From positions 1 to 7,347 of the forward strand of contig CAMAYS010000106.1 of NCBI GenBank assembly GCA_945862545.1: DNA of 7,347 nt, read 5' to 3'. Origin of the DNA: Casp-actino8 sp945862545 (GTDB taxonomy: Bacteria > Actinomycetota > Acidimicrobiia > Acidimicrobiales > Ilumatobacteraceae). The position numbers were made by a program, and so were the translations under genes. Positions 1 to 6,007 of the stretch are shown here, in pieces (positions within the stretch are counted from its first letter, which is position 1; each line of letters opens with the position of its first letter). Under the pieces are notes generated by a model. That model searched no databases, was not told the DNA's origin, and saw only the letters and a list, made by a program, of their open reading frames with translations.

Positions 1-335
1 TCAACCGCCGACCAGACAGGCGTGCCCTTCATGACACTTCGTAGATGAATCGGATTATCGCCCACGAACCAAACCGCCTGTGCTTTGCGAACGACATCGG
101 CCACACTCTGTTCCATAGCATCGGTCCGACGCATCACCATTAATGCCTCAACCTCAATACCCAGGCGTTGCGCCCATGACTTAGCCCCCGCTACCAGAAT
201 CTCAGGCTTCTCAAAAGCATCTGCCGTTGGCAACACGACTACACGTTTGGCGTTCACCTCTTCAAGAAGACGAGCATCAAGTTGATCATGAAGGCTAAAA
301 GCGCCTCCACCCTGCAGAGCGATAATTCCAGTCAT
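1..335 (-). CDS. Cyanophycinase-like / peptidase S51-type protein, 5' part only
   Basis: This partial gene starts at the ATG at 335-333 and runs off the left edge after 111 complete codons without a stop. The N-terminus reads MTGIIALQGGG, followed by a strand with VVVLPTADA (residues 32-40) and later AVWFVGDNPIHLRSV (87-101). This is the beta-alpha layout of the cyanophycinase-like, class-I glutamine-amidotransferase-fold family (peptidase S51): a Gly-rich first loop, then a strand and turn before the nucleophile region. The catalytic Ser (GxSAG-type motif) would lie further on and cannot be seen, so peptidase activity is unproven. Family members cleave cyanophycin or small peptides, or are uncharacterised. 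No ATG, GTG, TTG or CTG lies in frame between the preceding in-frame stop and 335, so the start is firm. The gene follows the phosphatase stop by 38 nt and is probably co-transcribed with it. Its leader contains a stem-loop, listed separately. Confidence 0.68.
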   Translation of the reverse strand, partial: MTGIIALQGGGAFSLHDQLDARLLEEVNAKRVVVLPTADAFEKPEILVAGAKSWAQRLGIEVEALMVMRRTDAMEQSVADVVRKAQAVWFVGDNPIHLRSVMKGTPVWSAV

Positions 336-358
336 GCTTTGAGCGTACGCCTCAAAGC
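336..358 (-). promoter_or_regulatory. 8-bp stem-loop between SD-like site and start codon
   Basis: Arms GCTTTGAG (336-343) and CTCAAAGC (351-358) are perfectly complementary and enclose the 7-nt loop CGTACGC. On the minus strand the stem-loop directly abuts the ATG at 335-333, and on its upstream side it directly follows AGAGGGGT, which contains the only SD-like sequence (GAGGGG, 360-365). No T-run follows it, so it does not look like an intrinsic terminator. It could be an RNA element that sets the spacing between SD and start, or a DNA-binding palindrome. The inverted repeat is seen directly; its function is inferred. Confidence 0.5.
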
Positions 359-373
359 ACCCCTCTGACTGCT

Positions 374-1186
374 CTAAGGCGTTTCAAGCAAAAGGTCTTC
401 CAAAGATTGCCAATGCGAATTCTCCACGCCAATAGTCGAGCAGTAATCACGAATTGTTCCATGAGTTTCGCGTAAATCGGACAAGAGTCCGCCTATCGAG
501 TTGGGATGAGCCGCTAAAAAAACCGCCGGCATCGCTGCAAAACGTTCCGCGAATCCAGGTTCCACACGAGTCGCCCACTCACGCGTACGTTGGCCAGCAA
601 TCTCACTCAACCCGTAGTCGGCCTTCACGATTTCATCATCAACGCCGAGCCCCGATAACAAAAGGGCGGCGACTAAGCCAGTGCGGTCTTTGCCGGCGGC
701 GCAATGGAAAACGACGGGCGAGTTCTCTTGTGCGCTCAAAATCCGTAACGCTTGGCCGACACGCTGACCACCTTGTTGCAACATCAAATGATATTTGGAT
801 TGCAAAAAGGCTGACTGGTCACCGGAAAATTGGTGCGCCTCATCAAGGTCCCATGTGTGGTCAATGATTGATAGGTGATGAAAATCAACTGGGTGTTGAT
901 CAAGGGGGAAAGTGCCACTCTCACTCAATTCATCGGGTGTACGTAGATCAATCACCGTCTGCAGCGCAAGTGGGCGCAGTGCGGCAACATCTTCATTGGT
1001 CAGCCGATACAAACCATCGGCACGGAAAACTTTGCGCCAAACGGTCTGGCGGCCATCAGCAGTTGGGTAGCCACCAAGATCTCGAAAATTATGCACCGCT
1101 GAAAGATTGATCAGGCGGTCGGGATGGTCCACGAGGTCAGTAAGGTCACTCGAAGTAATGGGCACCTTCAAAGAGTACTGCCCCAA
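374..1186 (-). CDS. Tyrosine / dual-specificity protein phosphatase
   Basis: The product (up to 270 aa) is a cysteine-dependent phosphatase of the bacterial Y_phosphatase3 type, related to mycobacterial PtpB. The P-loop HCAAGKDRTG is at residues 161-170, with nucleophile Cys162 and phosphate-binding Arg168. Upstream are the family's NFRDLGGY motif (33-40), FRADGLYRL (54-62) and IDLRTPDE (79-86). The Lys-Asp pair inside the P-loop (GKDR) is shared with PtpB-like enzymes, some of which also act on phosphoinositides, so the substrate remains open. There is no signal peptide or membrane segment, so the protein is probably cytoplasmic. The first in-frame start is TTG at 1186-1184 and has no convincing ribosome-binding site. 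TTG at 1171 or GTG at 1165 are alternatives that keep every motif. The gene diverges from the 3-hydroxybutyryl-CoA dehydrogenase gene across an 88-bp gap containing a strong palindrome. The family call is firm; the start is uncertain. Confidence 0.88.
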   Translation of the reverse strand: MGQYSLKVPITSSDLTDLVDHPDRLINLSAVHNFRDLGGYPTADGRQTVWRKVFRADGLYRLTNEDVAALRPLALQTVIDLRTPDELSESGTFPLDQHPVDFHHLSIIDHTWDLDEAHQFSGDQSAFLQSKYHLMLQQGGQRVGQALRILSAQENSPVVFHCAAGKDRTGLVAALLLSGLGVDDEIVKADYGLSEIAGQRTREWATRVEPGFAERFAAMPAVFLAAHPNSIGGLLSDLRETHGTIRDYCSTIGVENSHWQSLEDLLLETP

Positions 1187-1204
1187 GGTAAACAGCAGGC
1201 TTTG

Positions 1205-1230
1205 GACTAGTTACTAATTGGTAACTAGTC
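1205..1230. promoter_or_regulatory. Perfect 10-bp inverted repeat, candidate operator
   Basis: GACTAGTTAC (1205-1214) and GTAACTAGTC (1221-1230) are exact reverse complements separated by TAATTG. The element sits in the 88-bp divergent region between the phosphatase (start 1186, minus) and the dehydrogenase (start 1275, plus). It is AT-rich and has no T-run, so it is unlikely to be a terminator. Its size and symmetry suit a homodimeric repressor, for example of the TetR family that often controls acyl-CoA genes in actinobacteria. The regulator is not in this window, so its identity is inference. I could not assign -35/-10 boxes with confidence; the palindrome is placed where it could overlap promoters on either strand. 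Confidence 0.65.
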
Positions 1231-1261
1231 TCATCACAGGACATCGGGCACTGCCCCTTTC

Positions 1262-1267
1262 AAGGAG
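1262..1267 (+). promoter_or_regulatory. Ribosome-binding site of the dehydrogenase gene
   Basis: AAGGAG lies 7 nt before the ATG at 1275-1277. It decides between that ATG and the two earlier in-frame candidates, TTG at 1218 (inside the palindrome) and ATG at 1269 (only 1 nt away). Starting at 1275 gives MTIKTVGVVGSG, the usual compact N-terminus of the family. Confidence 0.85.
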
Positions 1268-1274
1268 AATGCAA

Positions 1275-2123
1275 ATGACAATCAAGACCGTTGGAGTCGT
1301 CGGCTCAGGGATCATGGGATCGGGACTCGCTGAGGTCATCGCTCGCGGTGGCATGAATGTGATCGTTCGTTCACGTAGTCAGGCAACGGCAGAGGCGATG
1401 GTTGCCTCTGTGGGCAAAGGCCTATCCAAGCAAGTCGAAAAAGGTCGACTGACCGAAGAAGAAAAGGCAGCGATTCTTGGTCGGATTACTGCAGTGAGTG
1501 AACTCAGTGCTTTGGCTGACTGCGACCTCGTCATTGAGAGCGTCGTTGAAGATCTTGAGACCAAGAAATCCTTATTCGCCGAACTTGATGCGATCGTTAA
1601 GCCGACAGCGATCCTCGCTACCAACACTTCAACCTTGCCCGTTATTGAGTTAGCGATGTGTACCTCTCGACCCGAGTTGGTGTGCGGTATCCACTTCTTC
1701 AATCCGGCTACTGCGATGCCCCTTGTTGAAATCGTGCGCCCATTGTCAGCGAGTGATTCGACCATTGAAATTGCCACTGCCTTTGCTGAGACTTGTACCA
1801 AGCAACCAGTGCAAGTATTAGACCGCGCTGGCTTCATCGTCAATGCCCTGTTATTCCCCTATCTCAACAACGCCATCCGCATGCTCGAACAGGGCACCGC
1901 AAATATGGCCGACATTGACACCGCTATGAAGGGTGGCTGTAATTTCCCGATGGGACCATTCGCACTACTCGATCTGGTTGGTCTTGATACTTCGCTCGCC
2001 ATCTTGGATGCGCTGTACAACGAGTTCCGTGACCCGAACTATGCCGCCATGCCCACGCTGCGCCGCATGGTTGCCGCTGGCAAATTAGGTCGCAAGACCA
2101 AAGCTGGCTTCTACAGTTACTGA
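1275..2123 (+). CDS. hbd: 3-hydroxybutyryl-CoA dehydrogenase, probably NADP(H)-preferring
   Basis: This 282-aa enzyme interconverts acetoacetyl-CoA and 3-hydroxybutyryl-CoA. Its length and layout match the stand-alone Hbd/PaaH family. The Rossmann loop GSGIMG is at residues 10-15. Catalytic Ser119 (in NTST), His140 (in GIHFFNP), Glu152 and Asn190 (FIVN) are all present at the expected spacing. The C-terminal dimerisation domain contains PMGPFALLDLVGLD (225-238) and ends in the typical KAGFYSY. The end of beta-strand 2 reads VIVRSRS (29-35), with Arg32 and Arg34 where NAD-specific relatives carry an acidic residue. Clostridium kluyveri Hbd, known to be NADPH-dependent, has a similar RGR there, so NADP(H) preference is inferred. 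The gene begins a plus-strand cluster with aat (19 nt downstream) and a mutase. Together with the mutase it suggests the ethylmalonyl-CoA pathway, with butanoyl/PHB metabolism as an alternative. The upstream palindrome is the likely control site. Confidence 0.93.
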   Translation: MTIKTVGVVGSGIMGSGLAEVIARGGMNVIVRSRSQATAEAMVASVGKGLSKQVEKGRLTEEEKAAILGRITAVSELSALADCDLVIESVVEDLETKKSLFAELDAIVKPTAILATNTSTLPVIELAMCTSRPELVCGIHFFNPATAMPLVEIVRPLSASDSTIEIATAFAETCTKQPVQVLDRAGFIVNALLFPYLNNAIRMLEQGTANMADIDTAMKGGCNFPMGPFALLDLVGLDTSLAILDALYNEFRDPNYAAMPTLRRMVAAGKLGRKTKAGFYSY

Positions 2124-2133
2124 GGTGCGAGCC

Positions 2134-2137
2134 GGAG
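2134..2137 (+). promoter_or_regulatory. Ribosome-binding site of aat
   Basis: GGAG stands 5 nt before the ATG at 2143-2145. In-frame GTG codons at 2125 and 2140 are respectively upstream of it and only 2 nt away, so ATG 2143 is preferred. Confidence 0.55.
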
Positions 2138-2142
2138 ATGTG

Positions 2143-2853
2143 ATGCCTTGGGTGCTGACCCCCGAGAACATCAACGCCTTCAATCGCCCACAAAGCGAAG
2201 ATCCCGAAACTGAATGGAACTTTGATTCGGTACCAATGCAAGACGATGATCTCATCGCCATCGGTGCAAATCTTGAGTCGGGTACTTTGATTCAGGCATA
2301 TCGACATGGCTTGTTTCCGATGCCCATGGATCGAAAGAAATTGGGTTGGTGGAGCCCCGTCACCCGTGGAATCATCCCCCTTGATGCTGTACACATCTCG
2401 CGTTCATTACAAAAAAATCTGACTCAATTTTCAGTGCGCGTTGATACTTGTTTTACCGCCGTGATGCAAGCCTGCGGAAGTTCTGCTCGGCCACACGGCT
2501 GGATTAACAATGAATTCATTGATGCCTACACATTGCTACACCGCTCAGGATGGGCCAACAGTGTTGAAGTATTTTTGGATGAACAACTTGTCGGCGGTAT
2601 TTACGGTGTGCGGATCGGACGACTTTTTGCCGGAGAAAGTATGTTCCACACTCACAAAGATGCTTCCAAGACCGCCCTTGTCGCCCTAGCGGCACTACTT
2701 GACGCTGCCGGCGTGGTTTTGTTTGATGTGCAATGGACGACTGAACACTTGAAATCGCTGGGCGCTGTGGATATCACCCGAGATAGCTACTTGAGATTGC
2801 TGAAAGAGGCGCAGAAAAGCCCAATCTTGCGACAGACTGAGACACATGGCTGA
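2143..2853 (+). CDS. aat: Leucyl/phenylalanyl-tRNA-protein transferase
   Basis: The 236-aa product transfers Leu or Phe from aminoacyl-tRNA to proteins with N-terminal Lys or Arg, marking them for the ClpS/Clp protease N-degron pathway in the cytoplasm. Family motifs appear in order: GLFPMP (56-61), GWWSP..RG (68-76), WINNEFIDAY..LH..GWANSVEV (120-143), GGIYGV (151-156), GESMF...ASK.AL (164-179) and FDVQWTTEHLKSLGA (194-208). Glu165 and Gln197 match the catalytic Glu156 and Gln188 of the E. coli enzyme with the same 32-residue spacing, and the length is close to the 234 aa of E. coli. GTG 2125 would add six residues but lies upstream of the GGAG. Its last 8 bases overlap the start of the mutase gene, implying translational coupling. 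Its place between two CoA-metabolism genes is odd, since no direct functional link is known. Confidence 0.95.
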   Translation: MPWVLTPENINAFNRPQSEDPETEWNFDSVPMQDDDLIAIGANLESGTLIQAYRHGLFPMPMDRKKLGWWSPVTRGIIPLDAVHISRSLQKNLTQFSVRVDTCFTAVMQACGSSARPHGWINNEFIDAYTLLHRSGWANSVEVFLDEQLVGGIYGVRIGRLFAGESMFHTHKDASKTALVALAALLDAAGVVLFDVQWTTEHLKSLGAVDITRDSYLRLLKEAQKSPILRQTETHG

Positions 2854-4810
2854 CTCAGGCGATAAAGCAGTTCGACGCGATGACCCATGGTTGATGCGCA
2901 CCTATTCAGGGCACTCCACCGCGCGCGCTTCTAATGACCTCTATCGCACCAATTTAGCTAAGGGTCAAACGGGACTGTCCATCGCCTTCGACCTTCCTAC
3001 ACAAACTGGTTATGACCCCGACTCGGCGATGGCCGCCGGTGAAGTGGGCAAGGTTGGCGTACCTGTTGCTCACCTCGGGCATATGCGCACTTTGCTTGAC
3101 GGCATTCCCCCAGGGCAAATGAATACATCAATGACAATCAACGCTCCAGCAGCATGGATGTTGGCCTTGTATGTTGCCAATGCGCAAGAACAGGGTGTTC
3201 CCGCTGATGCGCTACGCGGCACAACGCAAAATGACATCATCAAGGAATACCTTTCGCGCGGAACTTATATTTTTCCGCCCATCCCTTCGCGACGCTTGAT
3301 CGTTGACATGGTTGCTTGGTGCGCCAACAATGCGCCCAAGTGGAACCCGATGAATGTCTGCTCGTACCACTTGCAAGAAGCAGGCGCGACGCCAGTACAA
3401 GAAATCGCTTTTTCACTTGCCAATGCAGTTGGCATTCTTGATGCCGTGCGGGATTCCGGCCAGGTGCCACCCGAACAATTCAGTCAAGTATTTGGCAGCA
3501 TGTCTTTCTTCGTCAACGCTGGCATTCGTTTCATTGAAGAGATATGCAAAATGCGTGCCTTCACTGAATTGTGGGACCGCATTGGTCTTGAGCGTTACGG
3601 CGTGACTGATGAAAAAGCTCGCCGGTTTCGCTACGGCGTGCAAGTGAACTCTCTCGGTCTCACCGAAGCCCAACCGGAAAACAACGTGCAACGTATTGTG
3701 CTCGAGATGCTGGCCGTGTCACTGTCCAAAAATGCTCGTGCTCGATCGATCCAGTTACCCGCGTGGAACGAAGCGCTTGGTCTACCGCGTCCATGGGATC
3801 AACAATGGAGTCTGCGGATGCAACAGGTCCTTGCCTTTGAAACTGATTTACTTGAATACGCGGACATTTTTGATGGCTCAAAAGTTATTGAAAGCAAAAC
3901 CGCCGAACTTCGTGACGCGGCTTGGAGTGAATACGAAGAGATTCTTGCTTTGGGCGGAGCCTTCGAGTCAGTTGACGCCCTCAAGGGTCGCCTCGTGAAA
4001 TCAATGGCCGAGCGCACACGACGAATTGAAAGCGGCGATCAAGTAGTCGTCGGCGTCAACAGTTATACCGAGTTTGAAGAATCACCTCTCGGTGGTGAAG
4101 GAAAAATCGTGAAGGTCGATCCCGATGTTGAGCGCGAGATGATTGCTGATGTCACAGCCTGGCGGGCACATCGCGATGACAAAGCAGTCCAGGCTGCATT
4201 GAATGATCTGCGTGAGGCCGCCGAATCAAATACCAACATCATGGAGCCTTCAATCGCTCTTGCTCGTGCTGGTGGAACGACAGGCGAATGGTCCAGCGTG
4301 TTGCGCAAAGTCTTTGGCGAATTTCGCGCTCCCACTGGGGTCTCGGCCGCGGTCGGTAAGCGACCTGGTGAATTAGCCCAAGTTGCGGCATACGTGCGCA
4401 CAATCCCAGGTGGTCCACCAAAGTTGCTGGTCGCCAAACCGGGTCTCGACGGTCACTCCAACGGCGCCGAGCAAATTGCAGTTGCAGCACGCGATGCAGG
4501 GATGGAAGTGGTGTATTCAGGCATCCGTTTGACACCCGAGCAAATCGCCGCCAGTGCTCGCGACGAAGATCCAGATGTCATTGGTCTCTCAATCTTGTCG
4601 GGATCACATATGGCATTAGTGCCAGCGGTGATGGCTGAATTGAAAAAAGAAGGTGTAGAGATTCCAGTTGTTGTCGGAGGCATTATCCCCGAGGAGGATC
4701 GTCCGATTCTTTTGGCCTCCGGCGTCACCGCGGTGTACACACCTAAGGACTTCAAACTCAGTCAGATCATGCGCGATATCGCAGAGATTGCGGCGCGTAA
4801 CCGCAAATAA
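2846..4810 (+). CDS. ecm: B12-dependent acyl-CoA mutase, ethylmalonyl-CoA mutase type
   Basis: This 654-aa protein carries both the CoA-binding TIM barrel and the cobalamin domain in one chain. From memory it closely follows Rhodobacter Ecm (also about 650 aa): RTYSGHSTARASN (18-30), GQTGLSIAFDLPTQTGYD (40-57), NVCSYHLQEAG (170-180) and LGLPRPWDQQWSLRMQQ (311-327). His175 corresponds to the catalytic His244 of methylmalonyl-CoA mutase, and Arg138 (SRGTYIFPP) to its Arg207. The cobalamin domain has the base-off motif DGHSNG (535-540, ligand His537), SxL at 582-584 and GG at 611-612. The short N-terminus without the YATMY region separates it from the methylmalonyl-CoA mutase large subunit. The expected reaction is (2R)-ethylmalonyl-CoA to (2S)-methylsuccinyl-CoA. 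The start ATG overlaps the aat stop by 8 nt with no strong RBS. The final codons form a terminator-like hairpin. Substrate is inferred from family resemblance; a relative acting on another branched acyl-CoA is the alternative. Confidence 0.88.
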   Translation: MADSGDKAVRRDDPWLMRTYSGHSTARASNDLYRTNLAKGQTGLSIAFDLPTQTGYDPDSAMAAGEVGKVGVPVAHLGHMRTLLDGIPPGQMNTSMTINAPAAWMLALYVANAQEQGVPADALRGTTQNDIIKEYLSRGTYIFPPIPSRRLIVDMVAWCANNAPKWNPMNVCSYHLQEAGATPVQEIAFSLANAVGILDAVRDSGQVPPEQFSQVFGSMSFFVNAGIRFIEEICKMRAFTELWDRIGLERYGVTDEKARRFRYGVQVNSLGLTEAQPENNVQRIVLEMLAVSLSKNARARSIQLPAWNEALGLPRPWDQQWSLRMQQVLAFETDLLEYADIFDGSKVIESKTAELRDAAWSEYEEILALGGAFESVDALKGRLVKSMAERTRRIESGDQVVVGVNSYTEFEESPLGGEGKIVKVDPDVEREMIADVTAWRAHRDDKAVQAALNDLREAAESNTNIMEPSIALARAGGTTGEWSSVLRKVFGEFRAPTGVSAAVGKRPGELAQVAAYVRTIPGGPPKLLVAKPGLDGHSNGAEQIAVAARDAGMEVVYSGIRLTPEQIAASARDEDPDVIGLSILSGSHMALVPAVMAELKKEGVEIPVVVGGIIPEEDRPILLASGVTAVYTPKDFKLSQIMRDIAEIAARNRK

Positions 4811-4815
4811 TTTTT
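4788..4815 (+). terminator. Terminator-like hairpin overlapping the mutase stop codon
   Basis: TTGCGG (4788-4793) pairs perfectly with CCGCAA (4801-4806) around a 7-nt loop, followed by ATAATTTTT (4807-4815). The stem uses the last codons of the mutase and the T-run extends over its TAA stop and into the 3-bp gap before the convergent gene's stop. The stem is short, so efficiency is uncertain. The opposite strand has no T-run after the stem, so it would work only for the plus-strand operon. Confidence 0.5.
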
Positions 4816-5530
4816 AGACTTCGGTTGCCGATTCGCCCGCAACCCAACTTTCGAGAGTCGGACCACTTTCAAAACTTGTAATCAGCGCATAACGAGGTGC
4901 GTCCCCTGGATGAACAACGACATGCCATAACCGTTGCGTGTCAACTATGTATCGCGATCCGAGAGTGAGCGGAATTCTTTGTTCTGTTGCGGGGTCGGGT
5001 AAACCGTCGGAACCATTATCCATCAGCAACATATAACTATTGGGTTGATGAGTGAGTTCTGACCACGTGCGCACAACCCAGCCCTCCGACTCGGGATTAA
5101 AACGATTGTTGTCATCGCGATGCAATGAACGAATTGCAGTTTCGCGATCCTGAGGTTCAAGTTTGATAATTCGAACCCGACCAAAGTTCGCTCCGACATC
5201 ATCAACATATTTTCTCAATGTCGGCGCCTTGTCAGCATTCGAAGTCCACAGCGCGTCCTTATCGGTTTTGCCTTTATCCCAAAATCCCCGACAATCAAGT
5301 TCACCATCGGCCGAAGCTAAGGGGGCGAAGTTAGTGTCGCCACCGCTCTTCCAATCCATGTATTCCAGGCATTCCCATTCAACGCTTGGCACAACAACAG
5401 GCATCGGTGTCAATATCGCAAAACCATTTTCCTCAAGAGCAGGCAGACGATAGTGCTCAGTCACCAGCGGAATCTTGACCGACCAATGTTCTTGATTGGG
5501 CCAGAATGTTGAACCACCTTGGGTTGTCAT
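4814..5530 (-). CDS. Hypothetical protein, possible Fe(II)/2-oxoglutarate oxygenase
   Basis: I do not recognise this 238-aa protein as a named family. Its C-terminal half has the spacing of a non-haem iron, 2-oxoglutarate-dependent oxygenase: His137-Arg-Asp139 (in SLHRDDN), then His203 (in RLWHVVVHPG), then Arg213 exactly ten residues later (APRYALI). That matches the H-x-D...H plus 2-oxoglutarate-binding Arg pattern; aspartyl beta-hydroxylase also has a ten-residue His-to-Arg gap. The intervening IPLTLGSRYIVDTQRLWHVV looks like barrel strands. The N-terminal half is rich in Trp and acidic residues (EWECLEYMDW at 51-60). There is no signal peptide or membrane helix, so it is probably cytoplasmic. 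The start is ATG 5530 with only a weak GAG upstream. It is 61 nt downstream of the LysM lipoprotein gene and converges on the mutase with a 3-bp gap. A non-catalytic cupin-like protein is the main alternative. Confidence 0.6.
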   Translation of the reverse strand: MTTQGGSTFWPNQEHWSVKIPLVTEHYRLPALEENGFAILTPMPVVVPSVEWECLEYMDWKSGGDTNFAPLASADGELDCRGFWDKGKTDKDALWTSNADKAPTLRKYVDDVGANFGRVRIIKLEPQDRETAIRSLHRDDNNRFNPESEGWVVRTWSELTHQPNSYMLLMDNGSDGLPDPATEQRIPLTLGSRYIVDTQRLWHVVVHPGDAPRYALITSFESGPTLESWVAGESATEV

Positions 5531-5591
5531 AGAACTCAGTCTACGAATCGCTCACGGGCACCGCAGGGCACTTCTCCACAACTGGGCGGGA

Positions 5592-5957
5592 TCAGGGTGC
5601 TGACGTAGTAGTTGGACCACTCGCCACGCTCGACCCTGGGCTAACAGCACCGGCAGGAATCTTCAGTTTTTGGCCAGCCTGAATGTCATCAGCATCAGTT
5701 AACCCATTGAGCGCCACAATGTCGTCCACACTGACATTGAATTGGCTGGCGATATAAGAAACCGAATCACCTGATTGAACGAGATACATCTGATATTCAG
5801 TATCAGGGGCGAGGGTGGTCGTCGGCGGGATTGTCGTCGTCGTCACAGCAATCATCACCGGCAAGGTATTGACTACCGTCGGTCCATCAGCACCACAGGC
5901 GGCAACAAGCCCCATGGTGCATAAGGTCACTGCAACAGCCGTCAGACGCTTTCTCAC
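5592..5957 (-). CDS. LysM-domain lipoprotein
   Basis: This 121-aa exported protein begins VRKRL (GTG start), followed by a hydrophobic stretch and the lipobox VAAC (18-21), so Cys21 should be lipidated after signal peptidase II cleavage. A Thr/Pro-rich linker (39-51, TTTTIPPTTT) leads to one LysM domain at about residues 57-101: YLVQSGDSVSYIASQF, then VDDIVALNGL and IQAGQKLKIP. LysM binds N-acetylglucosamine-containing glycans such as peptidoglycan, so the protein likely sits on the outer membrane-proximal wall face. A Ser/Thr-rich tail closes it; there is no catalytic domain. The gene is 50 nt downstream of the prenyl synthase. No Shine-Dalgarno is evident before the GTG, but the lipoprotein signal starts right there, so the start is credible. 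An inverted repeat ACGCTTT/AAAGCGT (5946-5952, 5964-5970) places the GTG in its loop. Confidence 0.88.
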   Translation of the reverse strand: MRKRLTAVAVTLCTMGLVAACGADGPTVVNTLPVMIAVTTTTIPPTTTLAPDTEYQMYLVQSGDSVSYIASQFNVSVDDIVALNGLTDADDIQAGQKLKIPAGAVSPGSSVASGPTTTSAP

Positions 5958-6007
5958 AAGGACAAAGCGTAAGACTCGCCGGCTCTATTCGCTACTCACC
6001 CAACAAA

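Noticed and set aside
85..285. Plus-strand 66-codon open frame at the left edge
   Set aside because: It is antisense to the S51-like gene, whose frame has the family's motifs and an unambiguous start.
454..1110. Plus-strand open frames at 454-867 and 868-1110
   Set aside because: They lie antisense to the well-supported phosphatase, are rich in Arg/His/Ser and show no recognisable motif.
1218..1274. Longer N-terminus for the dehydrogenase starting at TTG 1218
   Set aside because: It would begin inside the palindrome and add 19 residues ahead of the family's usual N-terminus; AAGGAG at 1262 points to ATG 1275.
1379..2394. Minus-strand open frames at 1379-1843 and 1924-2394
   Set aside because: Antisense to the dehydrogenase and aat, which carry full catalytic motifs; compositions look like frame shadows.
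4063..4755. Several minus-strand open frames inside the mutase gene
   Set aside because: The plus-strand mutase is intact with all motifs; these frames have no RBS or domain.
5556..5571. Direct repeat GGGCAC (5556-5561 and 5566-5571) between the lipoprotein and oxygenase genes
   Set aside because: Only 6 bp and two copies; expected by chance and not placed as a clear operator.
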